A stretch of DNA of 64,000 nucleotides, taken from Dyadobacter sp. 676 (lineage in GTDB: Bacteria > Bacteroidota > Bacteroidia > Cytophagales > Spirosomataceae). This document shows positions 27,597 to 35,036 of this stretch, piece after piece. The first letter of the stretch is position 1. Each line of letters begins with the position of its first letter. The notes below the pieces were generated by a model. That model worked only from the letters and a program-made list of their open reading frames with translations. It was not told where the DNA came from and ran no database searches. A program made the translations under genes and the position numbers. Location of the stretch: contig NZ_CP159289.1 in NCBI RefSeq assembly GCF_040448675.1, forward strand, positions 868,001 through 932,000, written 5' to 3'.

Positions 27597-28973
27597 CTAA
27601 TTTTTTCGGTTACGAACATACCAGTCGCGGAAGCTTTCCTTCGGTGGCTCGGGCATATCGCGCTGCTTGTACCACGGGTTCAATGCGTTGTTTACGACAA
27701 ACGGCATAGCCCGCATTACCGTCCGCCCCAGTCTGCCCGACCATTGGTAAAACCGCGGTTGCGCGAGAACGGCCGACATCGCACGGATACCTATTTCCTT
27801 ACTTTTATGTACATGTCCTTCCTTCGCCAACACCTGCCGCCATTTATAAAGCTGGTCGTGAATATCGATTTTCACCGGGCATACATTGGAGCAACTGCCG
27901 CATAATGTGCTCGCAAACGGCAAATCGGCATTTTTGGTCATATCCAGATTCGGCGCAAGTATCGAGCCGATCGGCCCGGCGACCGCATTATGGTAGCTAT
28001 GCCCGCCGCTTCTTCGGTAAACCGGGCACGTATTCATACAAGCCCCGCAACGAATGCATTTCAACGAGTTTCTGAAATCCTTCCGTCCGAGCTGGGTACT
28101 CCGCCCGTTGTCCACTATAATAATATGCATTTCCTGCCCTTCGCGGGGCTTTTTGAAATGGCTGCTGTAAGTGGTGATCGGCTGGCCGGTGGCACTTCTC
28201 GCAAGCAGGCGGAGGAATACGCCCAAATGCTCCTGTTTTGGAATAATCTTTTCGAAACCCATACAGGCAATGTGGATGTCGGCCAGATGTGCGCCCATAT
28301 CGGCATTCCCTTCGTTGGTCGACACTACAAAGCCGCCTGTTTCCGCAACGGCGAAATTGACGCCCGTCAATGCGGCCCTGCGGGTCAGGAATTTATCTCG
28401 CAAATGCTGGCGGGCGGCTTCGGTGAGGTATTGCGGGTCCGTGGCGCCGGCCTCGGTGCCGAGGTGCTCGTGAAAAAGATCGCCGATATCCTTCTTTTTC
28501 AAATGGATAGCGGGAAGCACAATGTGGCTCGGCGGCTCGTTGCGGAGCTGCACAATGCGTTCGCCGAGGTCGGTATCGATCACCTCGATGCCGTTTTTGT
28601 GCAGGAATTCGTTCATATGGCATTCCTCCGTCAGCATCGACTTGCTTTTGACCATTTTATCGATCCGGTGCTTCTTCAAAAGGCCCAGTACAATTTCGTT
28701 ATGCTCGGCCGCATTGGCTGCCCAATGCACCTGCACGCCATTTTCCTTCGCTTTTTGTTCAAAAGAAATCAGAAGCTCGTCGAGGTGCGAGAGCACATAA
28801 TGCTTGATACCCGACGCGGCCTCGCGGAGCTGCTCCCATTCGGGGAGTTGCCTGGATGATTTGTCACGTTTCTGGCGCACGAACCATAGCGTTTCGTCGT
28901 GCCAGTTTACGTAAGGTTCGTCTCTGTTGAACACCTCGGAAGCTTCCGCGTGCTCCATTACTGTTTTGGACAT
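27597..28973 (-). CDS. lutB: Lactate utilization protein LutB (iron-sulfur)
   Basis: The 458-residue iron-sulfur subunit of the LutABC complex, which oxidises L-lactate to pyruvate in the cytoplasm. An N-terminal LUD-like domain is followed by two 4Fe-4S motifs, CIRCGACMNTCPVY and CGSCSNVCPVKIDIHDQ, and a C-terminal helical part ending in an ALNPWYKQRDMPEPP-like tail. In most genomes lutA precedes lutB directly. Here lutA is separated from lutB by a gene on the opposite strand. Confidence 0.94.
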   Translation of the reverse strand: MSKTVMEHAEASEVFNRDEPYVNWHDETLWFVRQKRDKSSRQLPEWEQLREAASGIKHYVLSHLDELLISFEQKAKENGVQVHWAANAAEHNEIVLGLLKKHRIDKMVKSKSMLTEECHMNEFLHKNGIEVIDTDLGERIVQLRNEPPSHIVLPAIHLKKKDIGDLFHEHLGTEAGATDPQYLTEAARQHLRDKFLTRRAALTGVNFAVAETGGFVVSTNEGNADMGAHLADIHIACMGFEKIIPKQEHLGVFLRLLARSATGQPITTYSSHFKKPREGQEMHIIIVDNGRSTQLGRKDFRNSLKCIRCGACMNTCPVYRRSGGHSYHNAVAGPIGSILAPNLDMTKNADLPFASTLCGSCSNVCPVKIDIHDQLYKWRQVLAKEGHVHKSKEIGIRAMSAVLAQPRFYQWSGRLGRTVMRAMPFVVNNALNPWYKQRDMPEPPKESFRDWYVRNRKN

Positions 28974-29060
28974 AGCTGCCTTAACAATTTGATAATGGTA
29001 TTTAAAGAAGAATAAGATTTGTACTTTTCACATTCATTGCACTATTTCAAGTTTGCTGTT

Positions 29061-29073
29061 TGTTTAATAAACA
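29061..29073. promoter_or_regulatory. Perfect palindrome upstream of lutB
   Basis: TGTTTAATAAACA is a perfect inverted repeat (TGTTTA, A, TAAACA) in the spacer between lutB and the divergent small secreted protein gene. It could be an operator for either gene. No regulator gene is adjacent, so this is only a candidate. Confidence 0.35.
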
Positions 29074-29122
29074 ACTTTTTACAAATCGAAAAAATGCTAT
29101 TTTCTTGTATTGCAATATCTTA

Positions 29123-29194
29123 TACTTTTGAATCAACAAAGTTTTTCGATCGGGGCATCGGAGTCTGAACTAAGTTCAGTTTAACTTTTTTTAG
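29123..29194 (+). promoter_or_regulatory. -7 box and leader hairpin of the small secreted protein gene
   Basis: TACTTTTG (29123-29130) matches TAnnTTTG, with TTTT about 19 bp upstream in place of TTTG. In the leader, CTGAAC (29165-29170) pairs with GTTCAG (29174-29179) across a TAA loop. A TTTAACTTTTTTT tract follows, which looks like a short intrinsic terminator or attenuator 20 bp before the start codon. Confidence 0.4.
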
Positions 29195-29213
29195 ACATTA
29201 AATATTAACTCCT

Positions 29214-29609
29214 ATGAAAACCAAAAACACTCTTATTATCGCAGCCTTGACAGGCCTGCTGCTATCAGGACCGGCATTTGCAGCAAATGCCCAGGACAAA
29301 TTCGCTACCGCAGACAAAACTGAAAACGCTTCCACCAAGCTGACCGTTCTGCAGGTTAAACCATTGCAATTCCGCGTTTCTTATAATAATCCAATTTCTA
29401 AAAATGTAATCGTACGTATTCTGGACAATGACAAGAATGTGCTTTTCTCAGAAAATCGTAAAGTTGAAAACAATTATCTGAAATACTTCGACTTATCGAC
29501 CCTGATGGACGGTACTTACACGTTCGAAATCACGGATGGTAAAGAGAAGGCTTCACAATCGTTTGATATTTTGACTACAACCAGCCGCGTTGTTTCTTCC
29601 ATCAACTAA
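29214..29609 (+). CDS. Small secreted protein of unknown function (beta-sandwich-like)
   Basis: A 131-residue protein with a clear signal peptide (IIAALTGLLLSGPAFAANAQ). The mature part contains alternating hydrophobic strands such as QFRVSYNNP, VIVRILDNDKNVLF and GTYTFEITDG, resembling the small C-terminal-sandwich or DUF3244-like fold. I do not recognise a function. It is transcribed away from lutB and converges on lutA, so it interrupts the lut gene order. Its leader has a promoter box and a possible attenuator. Confidence 0.8.
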   Translation: MKTKNTLIIAALTGLLLSGPAFAANAQDKFATADKTENASTKLTVLQVKPLQFRVSYNNPISKNVIVRILDNDKNVLFSENRKVENNYLKYFDLSTLMDGTYTFEITDGKEKASQSFDILTTTSRVVSSIN

Positions 29610-29663
29610 TAACGGGGCGCTTCCCAGATTCCAGACGGCGGCAAACTTTGTATACGCCGGGGC

Positions 29664-30467
29664 TCAATGTAAGGGTTCCGGCTTTTTGTTTTTGAATTCC
29701 GCATCCCGGCGTTCAGGCATTCCGGCGTTCAGGATTTCGGCGATGTGCTTCACCTGCACATTGGAGTTGTTACGTTTCAGAATGCCTCCCAAATGCATCA
29801 GACAGCTCATATCCGAGCCCGTAATGTATTCCGCATTATGGCGGATGTGGTCGGCCACGCGGTCCTTACCCATTTTTACCGATACCGCCTCTTCGCTCAC
29901 GCAGAAAGTCCCGCCAAAGCCGCAGCATTCGTCGGTACGGTCGAGGTCGATCAGTTCCAATCCTTTTACCTGCTTCAATAAAGAAACCGGTTTCGAGAAC
30001 GGCGCCGCGTTCAGCTCCGACATCTGCGACAAATGCAGCCCGCGTTGCCCATGGCAACCCTGGTGCAGGCCCACGCGATGCGGGAACTCGGCTTCGATCG
30101 ATTCTATTTTCAAAACGTCGGTCAGGAATTCGACCAGCTCGTACACCTTCTTTCTGAGTACTTTCGATTCGTCGGCCTTTCCGTCGGCCTTCAAATGGTC
30201 CTTAATGTGCAGCACACAGCTCCCCGACGGCGAGACCACGTAATCGCAGTCTTCGAACAGATCAAAAAAAAGATTGTCGCAAGAGCGTGACAAATGCTCG
30301 AACCCGGAGTTCGCCATCGGCTGGCCGCAGCAGGTCTGGTTCAACGGGAATGTGACGGTGCAGCCGAGCTTTTCAAGCAATTCGAGCGTTGCGATCCCTA
30401 CCTGCGGGTAAAACTGATCGACATAACAGGGGATAAATAATCCGATCTTCCAATTTGAGTAATTCAT
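29664..30467 (-). CDS. lutA: Lactate utilization protein LutA (CCG-domain)
   Basis: The 267-residue (Fe-S)-binding subunit of LutABC with two cysteine-rich CCG modules, visible as TCCGQPMANSGF and ECCGFGGTFC. These bind a non-cubane cluster as in heterodisulfide reductase B. The start ATG at 30467 lies 3 bp after the stop of the EEP-family gene, so lutA is probably read with that gene. It is convergent with the small secreted protein gene and about 0.7 kb from lutB. Confidence 0.92.
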   Translation of the reverse strand: MNYSNWKIGLFIPCYVDQFYPQVGIATLELLEKLGCTVTFPLNQTCCGQPMANSGFEHLSRSCDNLFFDLFEDCDYVVSPSGSCVLHIKDHLKADGKADESKVLRKKVYELVEFLTDVLKIESIEAEFPHRVGLHQGCHGQRGLHLSQMSELNAAPFSKPVSLLKQVKGLELIDLDRTDECCGFGGTFCVSEEAVSVKMGKDRVADHIRHNAEYITGSDMSCLMHLGGILKRNNSNVQVKHIAEILNAGMPERRDAEFKNKKPEPLH

Positions 30468-30470
30468 TTT

Positions 30471-31253
30471 CTACCAAAATTCAATGGTGGCCTGAATGGG
30501 GTAGTGATCAGAAACGTCCGGATAATTCCTGATGACCTTGTAGTTTTTGACGCGGACCTTGTTGTTGAGCAAGGCAAAAATGTAATCGAGCCGGTCGCCC
30601 GGTAAACCCTCGTTCCAGGTCTGCAACTGCGACCCGCGGGCAGCGTCCTGCCAGTTTTTACGGAACGAAAAATAAGGCTGTTCGTTCGGTCTCGCGCCCA
30701 TATCCATCCCCAAAAGCACGGGTTGGACGCTGTTGACCAGCATTTGATTGATATAAGCGGCCTGCAAGGCACGGTCCATGACGGACGCATATTCGAGCCG
30801 CGAGTTGCAGAACCGGAAGGTAACCGACCGCGACAGTCTGATCAATCCGCATTGCAGCACTTTCGGGTCCGAGCCGGGCGTTCTGGGCAAATTGATCACC
30901 TGCGTTTTCTCAAACGGCCAGTTTGAAAGAATGCCCACGCCCTGCGTCCCGTTTTCATTGGTGTCGGCTACGGCGTACGCGTAGTACATGCCCGTTTGCG
31001 CGGCGATCTGCCTGAGCTGGAACTGGACCTTTCCCTTGTCTATGAGGCTGTCGACCGCCTGCAAAGCCACAAGATCCGGGTCATTTTCCTTAATTATCCT
31101 CAAAATATCCCTGAGATTCGACTCCTCCTGGTTATTCAGCCCATGCCGGATGTTGAAACTCATCAACTTCACTTCCACAGCCTGGCGGGGCTGCGACGAA
31201 AGCAATGCAAATGATAAAAAAAGGATGGATAATGCGTAAAATAGTCTGCTCAA
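30471..31253 (-). CDS. Secreted endonuclease/exonuclease/phosphatase-fold protein, probably degenerate
   Basis: A 260-residue protein with a signal peptide (YALSILFLSFALLSSQP). The start is a TTG at 31253; an in-frame stop lies just upstream and no ATG precedes the signal. The EEP fold is indicated by SFNIRHG (32-38), DRLDYIF and the C-terminal SDHYPIQA (248-255). Several usual catalytic residues look changed: the LQEVD glutamate is Ala66 (LQAVD), the GDFN-type loop reads MDMGA (Gly176 for Asn), and the NTH-type histidine reads NSR. The fold may be kept without phosphodiesterase activity. It lies 3 bp before lutA. Confidence 0.8.
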   Translation of the reverse strand: MSRLFYALSILFLSFALLSSQPRQAVEVKLMSFNIRHGLNNQEESNLRDILRIIKENDPDLVALQAVDSLIDKGKVQFQLRQIAAQTGMYYAYAVADTNENGTQGVGILSNWPFEKTQVINLPRTPGSDPKVLQCGLIRLSRSVTFRFCNSRLEYASVMDRALQAAYINQMLVNSVQPVLLGMDMGARPNEQPYFSFRKNWQDAARGSQLQTWNEGLPGDRLDYIFALLNNKVRVKNYKVIRNYPDVSDHYPIQATIEFW

Positions 31254-31290
31254 CCTGTTCGAATGCTAGTTCATACTACAACCTTTCTTC

Positions 31291-31620
31291 TCAGAGGGCA
31301 AATATCTTTTCCATCAATACCCATTTTTCACCGGGTTTGGCGGTGGGTAATGCTTGTTGGTATTTCCACATGAGCGCTTCCCATTCCTGCACTTTCGGGT
31401 TGGCGGCGTCCATTTGGGCTTTGGTTTCAAAACTAAAATCGTCTTCCGTTTCCATGATCATGAACAAGCGGTTGCCGACACGGTAAATGTCCATAACTGT
31501 AATGCCGGCATCGGTGATGCTCTTGTGGATTTCCGGTTGGATCTTCTTATGATAGGCCTCGTATTCCGCGATCATTTGCGGGTCGTCGACCAGATCCACC
31601 GCAAGACAATATCTTTTCAT
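31291..31620 (-). CDS. L-rhamnose/L-fucose mutarotase family protein
   Basis: A 109-residue protein of the RhaM mutarotase family (PF05336), which interconverts anomers of 6-deoxy-hexoses. The start is the ATG at 31620 (MKRYCLAVDLVDDPQMI). Catalytic-type residues lie in YRVGNRLFMIMET and in VQEWEALMWKYQQALP. It follows the lactonase gene by 7 bp. The neighbouring genes argue for L-fucose rather than rhamnose as substrate. Confidence 0.88.
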   Translation of the reverse strand: MKRYCLAVDLVDDPQMIAEYEAYHKKIQPEIHKSITDAGITVMDIYRVGNRLFMIMETEDDFSFETKAQMDAANPKVQEWEALMWKYQQALPTAKPGEKWVLMEKIFAL

Positions 31621-31627
31621 TTTCTGT

Positions 31628-32458
31628 TTAAATATCGAGCTTGTAAAACCTTTTTGCATTGTTCCCCATCACATCGCGCACTTCGTCGTCGGAGAACATG
31701 CCCAGGTAATCTGTAAGGATACCCCTGGCGCCTTCGTACTCGCCTGCCACCAGGCACACCGGCCAATCGGAACCGAACATGATTCTTTCCGTACCGAACG
31801 CTTCGAAAACCACATCCAGATAAGGTCGGAAATCGGCTTTTTCCCAATGCTGCCAGTTGGCTTCGGTCACCATACCGGATACTTTGCAATGCACATTCGG
31901 CAGCTCGGCGAGCCGGCGAATATCATCGGCCCACGGTTGCAATTCTTGCGCTTTGATGAGCGGCTTGGCAATGTGGTCGAGCACAAAATGTACATTCGGC
32001 AATTTCACCGCAAAATTGAATGCTTCTTTCAGCTGGTTCTGGTAAATCAGGATATCGTAGGTAAAATCGAATGCAACGAGCTGCCCCACCCCTCTTATAA
32101 ACTCCGGTTGCAGCAAAAATCCTTCGGGCTGCCCTTGCGCCACGTGCCGGAAGCCTTTCAGTTTCTCGAATTGCGAATACCTTTCCAGCTTCTGGTACAG
32201 GTCGCCAGCCCGCAGGTCTACCCATCCCACAACGCCCATCACAAAATCGTTCGCCTCCGCGAGTTGCAGCAAAAATTCCGTCTCCGAATCCGATTGATCC
32301 GCCTGCACCGCCACACAGCCGTCGACCTTGTTCGCCTTCAGGACGGGCCACAGGTCCTCCGGCAGGAAATTCCGCCTGATAACCTGCATTTCGGGCGTAA
32401 TCCACGAATCGCGTTCTTCGTTGTAAATCCAGAAATGCTGATGGCTGTCTATTGTCAT
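31628..32458 (-). CDS. Amidohydrolase-family lactonase, probable L-fuconolactonase
   Basis: A 276-residue metal-dependent hydrolase of the PF04909 family. Metal-binding residues are visible in SHQHFW (His6, His8) and near the C-terminus in FGSDWPV. Relatives in 6-deoxy-sugar clusters hydrolyse L-fucono-1,5-lactone to L-fuconate. The context (mutarotase, SDR, dehydratase, FAH hydrolase) supports this role, but the exact lactone is inferred. Confidence 0.85.
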   Translation of the reverse strand: MTIDSHQHFWIYNEERDSWITPEMQVIRRNFLPEDLWPVLKANKVDGCVAVQADQSDSETEFLLQLAEANDFVMGVVGWVDLRAGDLYQKLERYSQFEKLKGFRHVAQGQPEGFLLQPEFIRGVGQLVAFDFTYDILIYQNQLKEAFNFAVKLPNVHFVLDHIAKPLIKAQELQPWADDIRRLAELPNVHCKVSGMVTEANWQHWEKADFRPYLDVVFEAFGTERIMFGSDWPVCLVAGEYEGARGILTDYLGMFSDDEVRDVMGNNAKRFYKLDI

Positions 32459-32490
32459 ATACTTTTTTACTGTGCTGATAACTTGGTTCG

Positions 32491-32675
32491 GTTTGTCAGA
32501 TGTGGTCAGGTGTGGTCATGCGTTGCCAGGTGTTGTCATTCGTGGTCATTCGTTGTCAGGTTTGTAATCTTTGTCCAATACATTTGATTTTCCAATATCA
32601 CATTACCTGACCACACCTGACTATAATTGACTACACCTGACAATACCCGACTACACCTGACCATCAACGACCAGG
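32491..32675. repeat. Opposed arrays of a degenerate 10-bp repeat (locus B)
   Basis: Left arm, about 32491-32560: seven units in 10-bp register, such as TGTGGTCAGG, TGTGGTCATG and TGTTGTCATT. Right arm, about 32603-32675: seven units of the complement, such as ACACCTGACT, ATAATTGACT and ACACCTGACA. An AT-rich gap of about 40 bases lies between. The unit is the same as at 1431-1673. The array fills the 234-bp spacer between the FAH-type gene and the lactonase gene, both on the minus strand. Confidence 0.82.
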
Positions 32676-32692
32676 AACGTCGCAGCCCCCCC

Positions 32693-33559
32693 TTACACCG
32701 CCGCCTTCCAGGCAATTGCCTCCTGTTTTTGTGAACCTAACTTTTCAATACCCAGTTCTACCACGTCGCCCGGTTTCAGATAAACCGGTGGTTTCATGCC
32801 CAACCCTACCCCGGCCGGTGTACCTGTGGTAATCACGTCGCCCGGAAGCAATGTCATAAACTGGCTCAGGTAGCTTACCAGGAAAGGGATCTGGAAAATC
32901 ATGTCGGATGTGTTGCTATCCTGGATTTTCTTGCCGTTAAGGCTTAGCCACAGATCGAGGTCGTTCGCATTGCCTACTTCGTCGGAAGTAACCAGGTAAG
33001 GCCCCAGCGGCGCGAAGGTGTCGTTGCTTTTACCCTTTACCCATTGTCCGCCACGCTCCATTTGGAACGCCCGTTCCGAATAGTCGTTGTGGACCGCGTA
33101 ACCGGCCACGTAATCCAATGCATTCGCTTCTTCCACGTAGCTTGCTTTCTTGCCGATGATCACAGCCAGTTCCACTTCCCAGTCGGTTTTCTCGGAATTT
33201 CGCGGGATAATTACCTGATCGAACGGCCCGCACAATGCAGAAGTTGACTTAAAGAAAATAATCGGTTCCTTCGGCAGCTCCGTCGCACCCGACTCATAGG
33301 CATGCTTCGCATAGTTCATACCGATGCAGACGATTTTCGAAGGCCGGGCGATGCAGGAACCATAACGGAAGCCGTCTTCCACTTTCGGCGCGGAAGCCGT
33401 GTTGGTTTCCAGCCAACTCGCCAAACGGGCAACACCGTCGGTCGCAAAAAATTTCTCATTGTAATCTTCACCGAATGCCGAAACATCCAGCTTCGTACCG
33501 TCGGCCAATTCTACGCCCGGTTTTTCATTTTCAAATGCACCAAATCGAAAGAGTTTCAT
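32693..33559 (-). CDS. Fumarylacetoacetate hydrolase family protein, probable 2,4-diketo-3-deoxy-L-fuconate hydrolase
   Basis: A 288-residue FAH-fold hydrolase. Family segments are visible: CIGMNYAKHAYESG, the metal-binding WEVELAVIIGKKAS, GYAVHNDYSERAFQ and TTGTPAGVGLGMKPP. In the oxidative fucose route a protein of this family cleaves 2,4-diketo-3-deoxy-L-fuconate to pyruvate and L-lactate. That assignment rests on the gene neighbours. It is flanked on both sides by repeat-filled spacers. Confidence 0.87.
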   Translation of the reverse strand: MKLFRFGAFENEKPGVELADGTKLDVSAFGEDYNEKFFATDGVARLASWLETNTASAPKVEDGFRYGSCIARPSKIVCIGMNYAKHAYESGATELPKEPIIFFKSTSALCGPFDQVIIPRNSEKTDWEVELAVIIGKKASYVEEANALDYVAGYAVHNDYSERAFQMERGGQWVKGKSNDTFAPLGPYLVTSDEVGNANDLDLWLSLNGKKIQDSNTSDMIFQIPFLVSYLSQFMTLLPGDVITTGTPAGVGLGMKPPVYLKPGDVVELGIEKLGSQKQEAIAWKAAV

Positions 33560-33584
33560 GAATGCGGATATTTGCGACGGGGGA

Positions 33585-33738
33585 AAGCTGTAAGCTATTA
33601 GCTTTAAGCCATTAGCTTTACGCGACTAAATGTTCTACCGTCGTATGGTTAATGTATTTAATTTTACCAAAACTCAGTACCAAATAACTTTGAGCTTAAA
33701 GCTTATTGCTTACGGCTTATGGCCCAAAGCTGACAGCC
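33585..33738. repeat. Hairpin array with AGCTTTAAGC-type repeats (locus C)
   Basis: Left arm 33585-33624 repeats AAGCTATT / AGCTTTAAGCCATT / AGCTTTA. Right arm 33691-33738 holds the complement type (GAGCTTAAAGC, TTATTGCTTACGGCTTATGG). About 65 AT-rich bases separate them. It lies in the spacer between the SDR gene and the FAH-type gene and has the same two-armed layout as loci A and B but a different unit. Confidence 0.65.
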
Positions 33739-33740
33739 GT

Positions 33741-34514
33741 TCAATTATTCAACTTCTCAAACCCGCCGTCAATCAGATAATCACATCCTGTGATAAAACC
33801 GGCCTCGTCGGAGCAGAGGTATAATGCCAGTGCGCCGATTTCCTCTGGCTTCGCCATGCGGCCGATGGGCTGCGTTTTGGACAGCTTTTCGAACATTTCC
33901 TGCTCCTTGCCCGGGTAGTTTTTGGCGATGAAACCATCTACAAACGGGGTATGTACGCGCGCCGGCGAGATGCTGTTGCAGCGGATACCGTCGGCCAGGT
34001 AATCGCGGGCAACCGATAATGTCATCGAGTAAACCGCGCCTTTCGCAGTAGAATAAGCAAAGCGGTCGGGTATTCCTACTGTTGCCGCGATGGATGCCAT
34101 GTTCAAAATCACGCCTCCGCCATTGGCTTTCAAATGCGGGATGGTGGCCATCAGGCAGTTATAAACACCTTTGACGTTGATATTAATTACACGGTCGAAA
34201 TCGATTTCGGAAGTAGTATCCGCTTTGCCGATGTGCGCAATACCGGCATTGTTGACCAGGATATCGATCTGGTGGTTCGCCGCGATGGCATTGATGATGT
34301 TAACCACATCGGCCTGTTTGGAGATATCCAGTGCGTGTGCCTCGGCCTGTCCTCCCTCCGCCGCGATTTCGCTTACCACCTGGTTGGCCAGGTCGATATT
34401 GAGTTCCAAAATGTGCACATAGGCACCCTGCTTCGCGAAAGTTTTGGAGATCGCCAAACCGATCCCGCTCGCCCCGCCGGTTACCAGTGCTGTTTTTCCT
34501 GTTAGATCAAACAT
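33741..34514 (-). CDS. SDR-family dehydrogenase, probable fucose-pathway dehydrogenase
   Basis: A 257-residue classical short-chain dehydrogenase. It has the NAD(P)-binding TGGASGIG (12-19), NNAGIAH, and the catalytic Tyr-Lys pair in YSTAKGA. The C-terminal GCDYLIDGGFEKLNN is typical of the group. In this cluster it could act as L-fucose dehydrogenase or as 2-keto-3-deoxy-L-fuconate 4-dehydrogenase. The pathway needs two oxidations and only one SDR is present. Confidence 0.88.
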   Translation of the reverse strand: MFDLTGKTALVTGGASGIGLAISKTFAKQGAYVHILELNIDLANQVVSEIAAEGGQAEAHALDISKQADVVNIINAIAANHQIDILVNNAGIAHIGKADTTSEIDFDRVININVKGVYNCLMATIPHLKANGGGVILNMASIAATVGIPDRFAYSTAKGAVYSMTLSVARDYLADGIRCNSISPARVHTPFVDGFIAKNYPGKEQEMFEKLSKTQPIGRMAKPEEIGALALYLCSDEAGFITGCDYLIDGGFEKLNN

Positions 34515-34616
34515 AGATAGTTGCTTCTTAAAATTAGCTTCTTTTGATAATAGCTGTGCTTTTAATGTTCAACAAAAGCTGTTGCTCTTGCTTTGTTATT
34601 ATTGCATTGCTATTCT

Positions 34617-34960
34617 TTTACTCTGGATCCGGGGGATAAAGCCCCCGGCAATAGATTTGGCATCTTGCTTTTCAGCAACTTGGGACTGCTTTTTTGCTTC
34701 GCAAATTGTCTACAATCTCCTTTTACTCTGGATCCGGGGGATAAAGCCCCCGGCAATAGATTTGGCATCTTGCTTTTCAGCAACTTGGGACTGCTTTTTT
34801 GCTTCGCAAATTGCCTACAATCTCCTTTTACTCTGGATCCGGGGGATAAAGCCCCCGGCAATAGATTTGGCATTTTGCTTTTCAGCAACTTGGGACTGTT
34901 TTTTTGCTTCGCAACTTGCCTACAATCTCCTTTTACTTTGGATCCGAGGATTGAAACCCC
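34617..34960. repeat. Three 105-bp tandem repeats plus a degenerate fourth
   Basis: The 522-bp spacer between the SDR gene and the dehydratase gene holds near-identical 105-bp units. The landmark CTCTGGATCC occurs at 34621, 34726 and 34831, and as CTTTGGATCC at 34936. Each unit carries a hairpin (CCGGGGG, ATAAAG, CCCCCGG) and a small TTTGC-TTC-GCAAA hairpin. The fourth copy decays after about 30 bases. A further stem, TCAGTTTTAACTGA, follows near 35007-35020. Because 105 is divisible by three the array gives open frames on both strands, but these are only the repeat read in different phases. Confidence 0.9.
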
Positions 34961-35036
34961 GGCAATGGATTTTGCTGCTTCTGAAAATTCTTAATCTAGT
35001 CCCATCAGTTTTAACTGACGGAAATGAATCCGAAAT

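Noticed and set aside
34617..34960. Mobile element as source of the 105-bp repeats
   Set aside because: No transposase, terminal inverted repeats or target duplication are visible; it is a plain tandem array.
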